Assembly: GCA_023410445.1 (NCBI GenBank)
Contig: JAEYPT010000006.1
Span: forward strand, 359,535 to 423,534
Length of the DNA stretch: 64,000 nucleotides
Origin: Bacillota bacterium
Lineage (GTDB): Bacteria; Bacillota; Clostridia; Oscillospirales; Acutalibacteraceae
Direction of reading: 5' to 3'
Of the stretch, positions 1 through 7,860 are shown one piece after another. Position 1 is the stretch's first letter, and the number at the start of each line of letters is the position of its first letter. The position numbers and the translations under genes are program-made. The notes under the pieces were generated by a model. The model was not told where the DNA came from. It searched no databases and was given only the letters and a program-made list of their open reading frames with translations.

Positions 1-731
1 TCGCGCCCGACCATCATGGTAACCATGTCGTCGACCGTAACCTCATCCGCGTTCCGGGTACCGACGTACGTACCGTCCTTCAGTACGGTGACACGGTCGC
101 CGATTTTCTTGATTTCATCCATCTTATGCGAAATATAGACGATGCCCTTATTTTCGCTTTTCAGCTTGCGGATCAGGTCGAAAAGATTGTTGGTTTCCGC
201 GGTGGTGAGCGACGTGGTCGGCTCATCCATGATGATGATCTTCGCGTCGGAAACCAGGGCCTTGGCGATTTCGACCTGCTGTTTTTCCGGCATGGTCAGG
301 TCTTCTACAAAGGTTTTCAGCGGGCGGTGCACGCCGACCTTCTGAAGAACCGCGGTCGCTTTTTCCGTCATGGTTTTGTAATCCACAACCGGAATGCCGC
401 ACTTTTTCACGGTGGGCAGCTTGCCGACGAAAAGATTCTCAAGGATGGACAGCTCGTTGATCACGCTCAATTCCTGATAGATAATGGCGATGCCCTCATC
501 GTAGGAATCCTTCGTAGTCAGGCTGTCATACTCCTTGCCGCCTACGATGATTTTGCCGGAAGTCGGCTGATAGACGCCGCTCAGGATTTTCATCAGAGTG
601 GACTTTCCTGCGCCGTTCTCTCCCAGCAGAACGTGGACCTCGCCGGGCATAATGTCAAAGGAGATGTTGTCCAGCGCTTTCACGCCGGGAAAGACCTTCG
701 TTATGCCAACCATTTTTATCAAAGGTTCCAT
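1..731 (-). CDS. Sugar ABC transporter ATP-binding protein (RbsA/MglA/XylG type), 3' part outside window
   Basis: This is the ATPase of a carbohydrate ABC importer; it would hydrolyse ATP at the cytoplasmic face of the membrane for a ribose/galactose/xylose-type sugar. Reading from the ATG at 731, the protein starts MEPLIKMVGITKVFPGVKAL. It then shows a Walker A motif (GENGAGKST), a Q-loop (IIYQELSV), a degenerate signature (LTMPEKQQVEIAKAL), a Walker B motif (IIIMDEPTTSLT) and an H-loop (YISHKMDEI), in the order expected for the first of the two nucleotide-binding domains of this 500-residue family. The frame stays open to base 1, so roughly half the gene is visible. A TTGACT/TACACT promoter and an operator-like site lie about 145-180 bp upstream. 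The divergent LacI-type gene probably controls it. The sugar cannot be read from this fragment. Confidence 0.93.
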   Translation of the reverse strand, partial: MEPLIKMVGITKVFPGVKALDNISFDIMPGEVHVLLGENGAGKSTLMKILSGVYQPTSGKIIVGGKEYDSLTTKDSYDEGIAIIYQELSVINELSILENLFVGKLPTVKKCGIPVVDYKTMTEKATAVLQKVGVHRPLKTFVEDLTMPEKQQVEIAKALVSDAKIIIMDEPTTSLTTAETNNLFDLIRKLKSENKGIVYISHKMDEIKKIGDRVTVLKDGTYVGTRNADEVTVDDMVTMMVGR

Positions 732-872
732 AAAATCCTTCTTTCTGTCACATGCTTATCGATAGCCCAAGAGAAATAAGTTTCATTCCTATTGGGAACA
801 GATCATTGAAACAATACTCGAATTTATGAACTATAAGAGAGTAACATTTCTAAAAAATTAAGTAACACATCA

Positions 873-886
873 TTGAAGCGTTTACA
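873..886 (-). promoter_or_regulatory. LacI-family/CcpA-like operator at the ABC promoter
   Basis: TGTAAACGCTTCAA on the minus strand sits just downstream of the -10 box. It matches the general LacI/CcpA operator pattern with a central AACG. It aligns with the TGTTAACGTTACG sequence at 953-965 in front of the LacI-family gene (9 of 13 bases). It could bind the adjacent regulator or CcpA; the sequence alone does not decide. Confidence 0.5.
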
Positions 887-914
887 GTGTAGCAAACGTG
901 ACATGGTTAGTCAA
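886..914 (-). promoter_or_regulatory. Promoter of the sugar ABC operon
   Basis: On the minus strand, TTGACT (909-914) and TACACT (886-891) are separated by exactly 17 bp and drive transcription towards the ABC ATPase start at 731. The predicted start of transcription falls inside the operator-like site 873-886, which fits repression. Confidence 0.6.
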
Positions 915-943
915 TGGATTTTATTAAATTTGTTAATATTCAC

Positions 944-972
944 TTGCAATCATGTTAACGTTACGTTATAAT
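944..972 (+). promoter_or_regulatory. Promoter of the LacI-family gene with overlapping operator
   Basis: TTGCAA (944-949) and a perfect TATAAT (967-972) have a 17-bp spacer. The 13-mer AACGTTACGTTAT (957-969) overlaps the -10 box and recurs identically at 1126-1138. This is the arrangement expected for autorepression. It leaves a leader of about 240 nt before the gene. Confidence 0.6.
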
Positions 973-1125
973 AGAGGAACATTCTTCTCCAGTTGGCATA
1001 AAAATTCCTTCATTTTCTCTTTACAGAAGAACGGGAACCCTGTAAAATAAGAGATATCGAGCAGACGGAATATTGCAGGGGCCCGCTCCGCAGGAAGGCC
1101 TGCGGTTTACTGACTTAGGAAGCGA

Positions 1126-1138
1126 AACGTTACGTTAT
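1126..1138 (+). promoter_or_regulatory. Second copy of the 13-bp operator-like sequence
   Basis: AACGTTACGTTAT here is identical to 957-969, 169 bp upstream, and lies in the leader of the LacI-family gene. Two identical sites at this distance would suit DNA looping by a tetrameric or cooperating repressor (inference). Confidence 0.45.
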
Positions 1139-1146
1139 CTCAGCGT

Positions 1147-1184
1147 AAAAAAGTTCCGCTGCACCCGTCATCCGGCAGCGGAAC
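1147..1184 (-). terminator. Hairpin with T-run on the minus strand, in the lacI-type leader
   Basis: A perfect 10-bp stem (GTTCCGCTGC 1153-1162 with GCAGCGGAAC 1175-1184) is followed on the minus strand by six T. It would stop antisense transcripts coming through the regulator gene before they enter the ABC operon. On the plus strand it is only a leader hairpin. Confidence 0.5.
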
Positions 1185-1220
1185 CTGTAAAAATATAAAT
1201 GTAAACGAGTGAGAGTTTTC

Positions 1221-2213
1221 ATGAAAACGAAGAAACATCTTTCCATTCGGGACATTGCGGAAAAGACCGGATTTTCGACCGCGACTGTTTCACGCGTAAT
1301 CAATAATCACGGCGGTTATTCCGAGGCGACAAAAAAGGCCGTCAATGAGGCGATCCAGCAGTCCGGTTACACCACCGGAACGAATACCAGCAGGCGAATC
1401 GGCATTCTGGTTCCGGACCTGGCGAATGAATGGTTCGCCCAGCTTTGTGTGGCCTTGGAAAAATACCTGTTTGAATACGGCTATTCCGCGTTTATCTGCA
1501 ACGCAAACGAAGACAGCAAGCGGGAAAATTACTATTTCATGGAATTCTCCAACTGCAAGGTTGCGGCGATGATCTGCTTTGTCGGCAGCAAAGCGCTCGG
1601 TACCCTCGCCGCCGGCGCAAATTTTCCGGTTATTTTCATCGACCGTGTCCCAATTGATACGGAGCAGTTTATCTGTCTGGAATCCGACAACTATCTGGGC
1701 GGTTATATGGCGACCGAGCTGTTAATCCACAAAGGCTGTAAACGGATCATGCTTCTCGGCTGGGAGAGGCCGCTTTCCGTGAATCTGGAGCGACAGCAGG
1801 GGTACCTGGACGCGCTGAAGGACCACGACATCGCGGTTGACAAGGAGCTCATCGTGGAGCTCAACGACGAAAGCGACCATTATGAAGGTTCGAAGCATCT
1901 GGTTTCCTATCTGGCAAATAAAAAGCTGAATTTCGACGGCGTTTTCGCCACCAACGATCTGCGCGCGTACGGCGCGCTGCAGGCACTGCAGCAAAACGGC
2001 GTCGACGTGCCCGGGCAGGTAAAAATCGTGGGGTATGACGACAGCGCAGTCAGCCAGCGCTGCTATCCCGCGCTGACGACCGTCCATCAGGACTGCAACC
2101 AGATGGCGAAGAAGGCCGTCGAAATTTTGATGAAACGGATTGATGACCCCACAAGCGGTGGCTCCGAGCACATCGTCCTGCCGGTATCCGTCATTGAGCG
2201 GGGGACAACCTGA
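1221..2213 (+). CDS. LacI-family transcriptional regulator
   Basis: A DNA-binding repressor of about 330 aa, the usual family length. The N-terminal helix-turn-helix is clear (LSIRDIAEKTGFSTATVSRV, roughly residues 6-25). The hinge follows, then a periplasmic-binding-protein-like effector domain with the familiar IGILVPDLANEWF and GVFATNDLRAYGALQAL segments. I chose the ATG at 1221 because GAGTGAGAG lies just upstream; the GTG at 1209 lacks a ribosome site. It is divergent from the sugar ABC transporter. Operator-like sites in its own promoter and at the ABC promoter suggest local sugar-responsive repression of both. The effector is probably the transported sugar or its phosphate (inference). 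Confidence 0.93.
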   Translation: MKTKKHLSIRDIAEKTGFSTATVSRVINNHGGYSEATKKAVNEAIQQSGYTTGTNTSRRIGILVPDLANEWFAQLCVALEKYLFEYGYSAFICNANEDSKRENYYFMEFSNCKVAAMICFVGSKALGTLAAGANFPVIFIDRVPIDTEQFICLESDNYLGGYMATELLIHKGCKRIMLLGWERPLSVNLERQQGYLDALKDHDIAVDKELIVELNDESDHYEGSKHLVSYLANKKLNFDGVFATNDLRAYGALQALQQNGVDVPGQVKIVGYDDSAVSQRCYPALTTVHQDCNQMAKKAVEILMKRIDDPTSGGSEHIVLPVSVIERGTT

Positions 2214-2234
2214 GCCGATACATACACAAAAGGA

Positions 2235-2275
2235 CCCGAAAAGCCAATGGATGACGGCTTTTCGGGCTCTTTTTC
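2235..2275. terminator. Bidirectional terminator between convergent genes
   Basis: An 11-bp perfect stem (CCCGAAAAGCC 2235-2245 with GGCTTTTCGGG 2256-2266) is followed by a T-rich run. It separates the LacI-type gene from the convergent chemoreceptor gene. Close relatives of this hairpin occur at 20737 and 32465. Confidence 0.75.
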
Positions 2276-2302
2276 TGTTCGCATGTATTCGCGCGGAAAA
2301 GA

Positions 2303-4018
2303 TCAGTTTTCCGATACCAGCTGGAATTTTCCGATCTCCTCCCGCAGCTTAAACGCCTGAGCGGAAAGTTCTTCGCTCGCGGCAGAGCTTTCTTCCGCGG
2401 TAGCCGCGTTCGTCTGCACCACTTCGGAAATCCGGGAAAGCCCCTGCATAATCTTCCCGGTATTTGCAGCCTGCTCCGCGGAGACAGCCTTAATCTGTTC
2501 AATTGATTGGTTGACAAGATTTGATTTTTCCTGAATTCCATTCATAATCTGCGCAACTTCGTTGGTCAATTTGGAACCTTCGCCAATTGTGCCGATCGTA
2601 CGCTGAATCAGTGTTCCTGTCTGTTTCGCCGCCTGTTCCGATTTTGCGGCGAGGTTTCGCACCTCATCCGCGACAACGGAAAATCCTTTTCCCGCTTCAC
2701 CGGCGCGCGCTGCTTCGATGGCCGCGTTCAACGCAAGAATATTCGTCTGGAAAGCGATGTCCTCTACCACTTTGCTGATCTTGCTGATTTCATCGGACGC
2801 CTCGGCGATTTCTTCCATCGACCGGGTAAGCTGTGCCATCCGTTCGCTGCCATTCTGAATTTCGCGGTTTGTCTGCTGTACATAGCCTGCCGCCTGCTCA
2901 ACATTTTCCGCATTGCTGCCGGCCTGCCGCGCAATATTCTGAACGGAACCGTTCAGTTCCGCAACGGATGCCGACTGCTTCGTTGCGCCGGAAGCCAACG
3001 CCTGCGCGCCGTCCGAAACCTGACTCGAACCGGAGTTCACCTGGTCTGCGGAATCGCTGATAACCGTAAGCGTCTGGTTCAACGACGTGGAAATACCCTG
3101 CAGCGCAGTTTTTACCGGCAAAAACTCACCGGAATAGTCATATTTCAGTTGAATGCGCATATCACCGTTTGCCATGGTTTTAAGCACGTCGCTGATTTCG
3201 TTGATATAATGAATGTATTGATTCAACCGGGAAAGCGTTCCGGCGGTTGTTTTGCAAAGCCTGCCGATCTCGTCGCGCGTCATTTGTTTTTCATCCACCT
3301 GCACGGTAAGGTCTCCCTGTGCAATTTTATCGCTCACAGAAGAAATATAACGAACATGGTGAACAAGGGAATGCGAAATTGCAACGCTGATCGCGATTAA
3401 GATCGCGAGGCAAAGAAGAATCAAAGCAATAACAAGCACCGTGGTCTGGCCGTCGTAATAGGTAGCGGCAGCCGTATCTTTCTGCTGCTGCTGCTGCGTA
3501 AGCTGTAACGTTTTGGCCGCAAGAGCGTTATAGGACTGATATGATGCAATCAAATCGGACCTCACCGGCTGCAGCGCGGTTTTATTCTTCACAGCCGGAA
3601 CAACGGAATTCTGGAAAAGGTCCAGAAATTTTTCCGCACTTTCATGCTGTGCCTTCCACGCATCGGCAACAGACGCATTGTAAGCCATCAGATTGGATTT
3701 CTGCCAATAGGCATATCGTTCTTCATAACTATTCTTAACCGTATTGAATTCCGTAAGCTGCTCTACCTGCCTCGAAGCATTCGGCTCCGAAATATATTCC
3801 AGCGCGACGGAATACGCCTTTTCCAAATCCCCGGAGGAAGGGGCGATATCGGATTTCAAATTATAGCCTGTGACGATGCTGTTATAAATATCATAGCCGA
3901 TTTGAGTTCGCTGCATCCATTCAACGGTGCACACCCAGGTTGTAAGGATAAGAACCACAGCCGAGATCGATAGAATCAATAATTTTCCTCTGATTTTAAC
4001 ATTTTTCAGCCAGTCCAA
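2303..4018 (-). CDS. Methyl-accepting chemotaxis protein
   Basis: A transmembrane chemoreceptor of 571 aa that would signal to CheA/CheW. TM1 is at about residues 11-31. A helical extracytoplasmic sensor of about 160 residues (4-helix-bundle type by size and composition) follows, then TM2 at about 192-214. A HAMP domain and a second HAMP-like stretch come next, then the methyl-accepting signalling domain with the conserved tip (NILALNAAIEAARAGEAGKG). The start is a TTG preceded by GGGAAAGG; starting at the next internal Met would remove TM1. A sigma-28-like promoter lies about 200 bp upstream. The ligand is unknown. Confidence 0.93.
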   Translation of the reverse strand: MDWLKNVKIRGKLLILSISAVVLILTTWVCTVEWMQRTQIGYDIYNSIVTGYNLKSDIAPSSGDLEKAYSVALEYISEPNASRQVEQLTEFNTVKNSYEERYAYWQKSNLMAYNASVADAWKAQHESAEKFLDLFQNSVVPAVKNKTALQPVRSDLIASYQSYNALAAKTLQLTQQQQQKDTAAATYYDGQTTVLVIALILLCLAILIAISVAISHSLVHHVRYISSVSDKIAQGDLTVQVDEKQMTRDEIGRLCKTTAGTLSRLNQYIHYINEISDVLKTMANGDMRIQLKYDYSGEFLPVKTALQGISTSLNQTLTVISDSADQVNSGSSQVSDGAQALASGATKQSASVAELNGSVQNIARQAGSNAENVEQAAGYVQQTNREIQNGSERMAQLTRSMEEIAEASDEISKISKVVEDIAFQTNILALNAAIEAARAGEAGKGFSVVADEVRNLAAKSEQAAKQTGTLIQRTIGTIGEGSKLTNEVAQIMNGIQEKSNLVNQSIEQIKAVSAEQAANTGKIMQGLSRISEVVQTNAATAEESSAASEELSAQAFKLREEIGKFQLVSEN

Positions 4019-4218
4019 CTGATTCAGAACCTTTCCCTTTTTTTATCAATTTTTTTGTCTGACTTGATTGAATTTAGAGATAAAATTAAATTGTGGCAGA
4101 AAAAATCTCCGGCATACCTGCCGTATTCCAAGCGTTTTCGACACAGTAAAATGGATTTTCAGCCGAAACAGGGAATTTGCCGTTGTTTATTTAACGATCT
4201 TATATTCTATAGTAATAT

Positions 4219-4245
4219 TTATCGGTTTGTTTTACAATATATTTA
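4219..4245 (-). promoter_or_regulatory. Sigma-28/sigma-D-like promoter of the chemoreceptor
   Basis: On the minus strand, TAAA (4242-4245), a 15-bp spacer, then ACCGATAA (4219-4226). The FliA/sigma-D consensus is TAAA-N15-GCCGATAA, so only one base differs. This fits class III flagellar/chemotaxis control of the downstream receptor. Confidence 0.6.
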
Positions 4246-4627
4246 CTTAAAATAATAATCATTTAAAGCGAATTTCAGCCGGAACGGAGATTTTCTGCCT
4301 ATGGGCAACAAAAAAAGCCGCGAAAACACTTCCTTTCGTGGCTCCGATCTTGCGGATATAACAGAAATCCGGTTTCAATACTGTTAAGTACATATATCGT
4401 AAAACGTCGGTCGCTTCGCATACAACATTGGTCAGTGGTCGGTTTTCAATCATAACCCCCAAGGCCGAACTTGAAATTATTGTTTTCCATTCGAATAATA
4501 AAGGAATTTCGGAATAATACTTTCTATTGGAAATAAATTTTGTATTTTATATAATAGCAATTAAACTTCAGCGAATCGGTTCCGATATATAAGAATTAGG
4601 AATAAAAACGAGAGGTCGTGCCGCATT
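4246..4627. other. Intergenic stretch with one orphan terminator-like hairpin
   Basis: I see no convincing gene here. The only structure is AGCCGCGAAA (4316-4325) pairing with TTTCGTGGCT (4334-4343), followed on the minus strand by a run of seven T, which looks like an intrinsic terminator with no obvious gene in front of it. A related hairpin is at about 41696-41720. The short minus-strand reading frame over 4259-4462 runs through this hairpin and is probably not coding. Confidence 0.5.
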
Positions 4628-4714
4628 ATGGGCTATGTAATAACAGGCGCCATTTGCTTTTATGCCGGTCTGTTCCTCGGGTGCTGTTTCCGGCTGGGGA
4701 AAAAGAAGAAGTAA
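4628..4714 (+). CDS. Possible 28-aa membrane miniprotein
   Basis: An ATG at 4628 opens a short frame encoding MGYVITGAICFYAGLFLGCC, then FRLGKKKK and a stop at 4714. It has one hydrophobic helix of about 18 residues with two Cys at its end and a polylysine cytoplasmic tail, which is the classic layout of a bacterial membrane miniprotein. A purine-rich GAGAGG lies 12-17 nt upstream, rather far. It ends 6 bp before the convergent sugar transferase gene. No function can be assigned. Confidence 0.4.
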   Translation: MGYVITGAICFYAGLFLGCCFRLGKKKK

Positions 4715-4720
4715 CCCACA

Positions 4721-5437
4721 TCAATAGGCTCCCCGCTCAAGCAGCACCGCCGGTACGGTTTTCAGGATGATTTTAAAATCCGTCCATAAACTGCGTTCCT
4801 CTATGTATTTCATATCCAGCTCAACCCATTTGTCAAAACCGATATTGCTTCTTCCGCTGATCTGCCAGTAGCAGGTCAGGCCGGGTTTAACATCCAGACG
4901 GTGCATCTGATACGGCGTATACTGTTCCACTTCGCTTAAGAGCGGAGGCCGCGGGCCGACGATGCTCATATCGCCCTTTAAAATATTGAAAAGCTGGGGC
5001 AATTCGTCCAAGCTGGTTTTCCTCAGGAACTTCCCCACTCTGGTCACACGGGGATCGCGCACTATTTTAAAAACCGGTCCGTCGCATTCGTTCTGGTCCT
5101 GCAAATTCTCGCGCAGCTGATCGGCATCCTCGCACATACTTCGGAATTTATAGATGGTAAAGGATTTTCCTTTTTTCCCGGCCCGTTTCTGCGTATAAAT
5201 AGCCGGTCCTTTGGAATCCAGCCGGATCGCGGCGGATACAATCAAAAGCAAAAAGAACAGAATCGCGATTGCAAAGGCAGATAAAATTACATCGAAAATG
5301 CGTTTGATTCCGTGATAAATCAGACGCCTTTTTTTTGTTTCAACCGGTGGATTTGCAAGTACAGAATACAGTTCGATTCGTTCATTTTCCCCCGAGCAGA
5401 CGGACACCGCCGGGTTATAAACAACATTATCTTTCAT
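4721..5437 (-). CDS. Undecaprenyl-phosphate sugar phosphotransferase (bacterial sugar transferase family)
   Basis: A membrane enzyme of the WcaJ/EpsL/RfbP family that transfers a sugar 1-phosphate from a nucleotide sugar to undecaprenyl phosphate, starting an exopolysaccharide repeat. It has one hydrophobic segment (about residues 46-68) followed by the catalytic domain with family motifs KFRSM, KTSLDELPQLFNILKGDMS and VGPRPP. The short form (238 aa) without extra N-terminal membrane helices is typical of initiating transferases in Firmicutes. The start at 5437 has GGTGG upstream; the ATG 18 bp earlier has no ribosome site. It is divergent from the Wzz/kinase/phosphatase operon, which fits joint control of capsule or EPS synthesis. 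The downstream glycosyltransferases are not in this window. Confidence 0.92.
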   Translation of the reverse strand: MKDNVVYNPAVSVCSGENERIELYSVLANPPVETKKRRLIYHGIKRIFDVILSAFAIAILFFLLLIVSAAIRLDSKGPAIYTQKRAGKKGKSFTIYKFRSMCEDADQLRENLQDQNECDGPVFKIVRDPRVTRVGKFLRKTSLDELPQLFNILKGDMSIVGPRPPLLSEVEQYTPYQMHRLDVKPGLTCYWQISGRSNIGFDKWVELDMKYIEERSLWTDFKIILKTVPAVLLERGAY

Positions 5438-5493
5438 GAAGCCACCAGCTCTCATTTATTATGCTATTTTTTCAAGTTAGTTAATATGTGACC

Positions 5494-5522
5494 ATTTTAA
5501 TTGATTAGAATTAATAGTTCAA
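5494..5522 (-). promoter_or_regulatory. Promoter of the sugar transferase gene
   Basis: On the minus strand, TTGAAC (5517-5522) and TAAAAT (5494-5499) are separated by 17 bp, about 57 bp before the chosen start codon. Confidence 0.5.
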
Positions 5523-5589
5523 CGGAAAATTGTCAGTTTTTCTCCGTCATCTTCATAAAAAATTTATCCGCTTCTTCTCCTAAATATGA

Positions 5590-5618
5590 TTGTATTTGGA
5601 AAATTATGGTATTATAAT
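5590..5618 (+). promoter_or_regulatory. Promoter of the EPS-regulation operon
   Basis: TTGTAT (5590-5595), a 17-bp spacer and a perfect TATAAT (5613-5618). Transcription would start near 5625. This rules out the ATG-like starts at 5590-5620 for the next gene and supports the ATG at 5653. Confidence 0.65.
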
Positions 5619-5652
5619 GAAATTATCATTTGCGTTAGGAGAAAAACGTCTC

Positions 5653-6375
5653 ATGGAAATTTCGTTGAAAGATCTTTTTTTGCTGCTGAAAAAAAACCTC
5701 ATCTTTCTTATTTGCTGCTCCCTCGCCGGGTGTGCTGTTGCTTTTCTGTTCTTCCGGTTTATGGTGAAGCCCACCTACGTTTCCAACGTTGAACTGTACG
5801 TCTACACCAAAGAAAGTTCTGCGCCCGCCGAAAATTACAACAGCCTGAATGACCTGAATTATGCGCAGAAAATCGTCAATACCTACATCGAGATGCTCCG
5901 CACCAACAGTTTTATGAAAGATGTCAAAGAGAACACCAATCTGAATTATTCCATCGACGACCTGAAAAAGATGGTCAAATTTACCGTATTAAACGATACC
6001 GAGGTTTTTCAGGTATCCGTCTCTTCTCACAGACCGGAGGATGCCAAACAAATTGCCGATACCATAACCAATCTGGCTCCTCAGACGATCCGTTCCATAA
6101 AAGAATCTGCCCTTTTAAAAGTGGTTGATTCCGCTACGTTTCCCGCAAGTCCTTCTTCCCCCGATGTTCCTGTGTGCAGCGTTGTCGGCTTTTTATGCGG
6201 CGCGGCGGTATCCATCGTTTATCTGCTTCTAAAAGAAATGCTGGACGTCCGCGTTAAGCGGGAAGAAGATCTGGCGGCAAAATACAACATTCCGCTTCTT
6301 GGGTCCATTCCCTCTTTTGAAACGCAAACCGGGAAGACTCTTATTTTTGCGGAAAAGGAAGGAGCAAAACAATGA
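5653..6375 (+). CDS. Wzz-type chain-length determinant / kinase activator (CpsC/CapA/YveK family)
   Basis: A membrane protein of 240 aa with TM helices near residues 18-38 and 170-195 flanking an extracellular domain. This is the Gram-positive polysaccharide co-polymerase layout, in which the partner tyrosine kinase is a separate protein. The N-terminal MEISLKDLFLLLKKN and the proline-rich P-A-S-P-S-S-P-D-V-P before TM2 are typical of Wzz. It controls chain length and activates the kinase through its cytoplasmic tail. AGGAG precedes the ATG at 5653. Its stop codon overlaps the kinase start (ATGA), so the two are translationally coupled. Confidence 0.92.
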   Translation: MEISLKDLFLLLKKNLIFLICCSLAGCAVAFLFFRFMVKPTYVSNVELYVYTKESSAPAENYNSLNDLNYAQKIVNTYIEMLRTNSFMKDVKENTNLNYSIDDLKKMVKFTVLNDTEVFQVSVSSHRPEDAKQIADTITNLAPQTIRSIKESALLKVVDSATFPASPSSPDVPVCSVVGFLCGAAVSIVYLLLKEMLDVRVKREEDLAAKYNIPLLGSIPSFETQTGKTLIFAEKEGAKQ

Positions 6376-7109
6376 AACGCAGAAATGGCACCGGGCAGCT
6401 GCTTGCCGGCGATGGAATCTGCCCCGAGCGGATGTTTGAAATCACCGAAGCCTATAAGCTGATCCGAACCAACATTATGTTCTCCATCCTGAAAGACGGC
6501 TGTAAAAAAATCGTGATTTCAAGCTCACAGTCCCGGGAAGGAAAAACCACGACCGCCATTAACGTCGCCGTTTCCCTCTCTCAGACGGACGCCAAAGTTC
6601 TGCTGATTGACGCGGACCTGCGCAAACCGCGGGTAGGCCAGTTCTTCGATTACAAAGACGCGCCGGGTCTGACGAATTATCTCGGCAAGCTGGTAAGCCT
6701 GCCGGAGTCCCTCCATCAAACGGAATTCAGCAATCTTTCCGTTTTATGCTCCGGCGTGAACGTTCCGAACCCGTCGGAACTGCTGGCAAGTGAAGAAATG
6801 GCTTCCTTTCTGGCGGAAATGGAAAGCTGCTATGACTATATCGTCATTGATACGCCCCCGCTCAACGTCGTTGTGGATGCGCTCCCACTGATTAAACTGA
6901 GCGACGGTGTCATCCTCGTGGTCCGGGAACGATATTCAACGTTTCCCCAGCTGAATCAGTCAATTCGGAACGTCGAACTGATCGGGGGAAAAATATTGGG
7001 AATGGTTTTAAATGATTCGAAATCCAGGGGCAAGGGCTTGGAAAAATACAAGTACGGCTACGGGTCCGCTTATTATGACACCTATGCTGCCCAGCCGACC
7101 GTTCATTGA
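6372..7109 (+). CDS. BY-type tyrosine kinase of exopolysaccharide synthesis (CpsD/CapB family)
   Basis: A cytoplasmic bacterial tyrosine autokinase of 245 aa. It has the family's Walker A (SSSQSREGKTTTAINVA), Walker A' (VLLIDADLRKP) and Walker B (YDYIVIDTPP) motifs. The tyrosine cluster expected at the C terminus is present (KYKYGYGSAYYDTYA). Working with the preceding Wzz protein, it modulates polymerisation and export of polysaccharide by cycles of tyrosine phosphorylation. It overlaps the Wzz gene by 4 bp and the phosphatase gene by about 35 bp. Confidence 0.94.
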   Translation: MKRRNGTGQLLAGDGICPERMFEITEAYKLIRTNIMFSILKDGCKKIVISSSQSREGKTTTAINVAVSLSQTDAKVLLIDADLRKPRVGQFFDYKDAPGLTNYLGKLVSLPESLHQTEFSNLSVLCSGVNVPNPSELLASEEMASFLAEMESCYDYIVIDTPPLNVVVDALPLIKLSDGVILVVRERYSTFPQLNQSIRNVELIGGKILGMVLNDSKSRGKGLEKYKYGYGSAYYDTYAAQPTVH

Positions 7110-7824
7110 TTTTCACACGCATATTCTGCCGGCTATCGACGACGGTTCTCCGGACCTAACCACATCCGCAGACATGCTTTCCAGCCTGAAACGGCAGGGT
7201 GTCGGCACCGTGGTTCTTACTCCCCATTTTTATACCGACCGCGAATCAATTTCCTCGTTTCTACGGCGCCGTGAAGCCGCGTGGGAAGCGCTTGTTCCCA
7301 TTCTGGGACGGTCCGGAATGACGGCTGTTCTCGCCTGCGAAATGCACTTTTCCGATTACCTGTTCAATTCTGCCGATCTTTCCGCTCTGTGCATCGGGGA
7401 AAAATTTCTGGTGACGGAGCTGCCATATTCTTTTGCCTTTTCCGAAGCCCAGATCAGCAAGATCGGCCGCCTGATTTCCACTTATAACGTTACGCCGATA
7501 CTCGCTCATATCGAACGGTATCCGGAACTGCTGAAAAAACGCGGCTGTCTGGATCAGTTGCTTGAAATGGGCTGCCGCACACAGATCAATCTCAGCTCTC
7601 TGCTGAACGGCAGCATGCGCCTGCGCAAAACAATGCTCTCTTTAATTCAAAGCAGCCGTATTCACGTTGTCGGCACCGACTGTCACAATATGAAATCCCG
7701 GCCTCCCTGCTTCGAACCCGGAATCCAGATGATCGCGAAAAAGCTCGGAGAGAATGCCGTCTGTCTTCTGGCCGAAAACGCGGAATCCGTGCTCCTGCAA
7801 AACGAAAGCTCCCGGCTCGCGTGA
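7075..7824 (+). CDS. PHP-family protein-tyrosine phosphatase (CpsB/YwqE/CapC type)
   Basis: A metal-dependent phosphatase that would dephosphorylate the CpsD-type kinase encoded just upstream. PHP metal-ligand motifs are in order: DFHTHILPAIDDG near the N terminus, then TPHFYTD, EMHFSDYLF, LAHIERYP and GTDCHN. The length (about 249 aa) is normal. The start lies inside the end of the kinase gene (ATG at 7075, or 7084), so translation is probably coupled. An intrinsic terminator overlaps the stop codon and closes the operon. Confidence 0.93.
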   Translation: MTPMLPSRPFIDFHTHILPAIDDGSPDLTTSADMLSSLKRQGVGTVVLTPHFYTDRESISSFLRRREAAWEALVPILGRSGMTAVLACEMHFSDYLFNSADLSALCIGEKFLVTELPYSFAFSEAQISKIGRLISTYNVTPILAHIERYPELLKKRGCLDQLLEMGCRTQINLSSLLNGSMRLRKTMLSLIQSSRIHVVGTDCHNMKSRPPCFEPGIQMIAKKLGENAVCLLAENAESVLLQNESSRLA

Positions 7825-7846
7825 AAAGCGAGCGGGAGCTTTTTTG
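7807..7846 (+). terminator. Terminator of the EPS-regulation operon
   Basis: A strong GC-rich stem (AGCTCCCGGCTCGC with GCGAGCGGGAGCT, loop GTGAAAA) overlaps the stop codon of the phosphatase gene and is followed by six T. It lies 15 bp from the end of the convergent membrane-protein gene. Confidence 0.8.
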
Positions 7847-7860
7847 ACTGTCTTTTCGGA

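Noticed and set aside
4259..4462. Minus-strand 67-codon frame near 4.3 kb
   Set aside because: It reads through a terminator-like hairpin and its T-run, and has no ribosome site.
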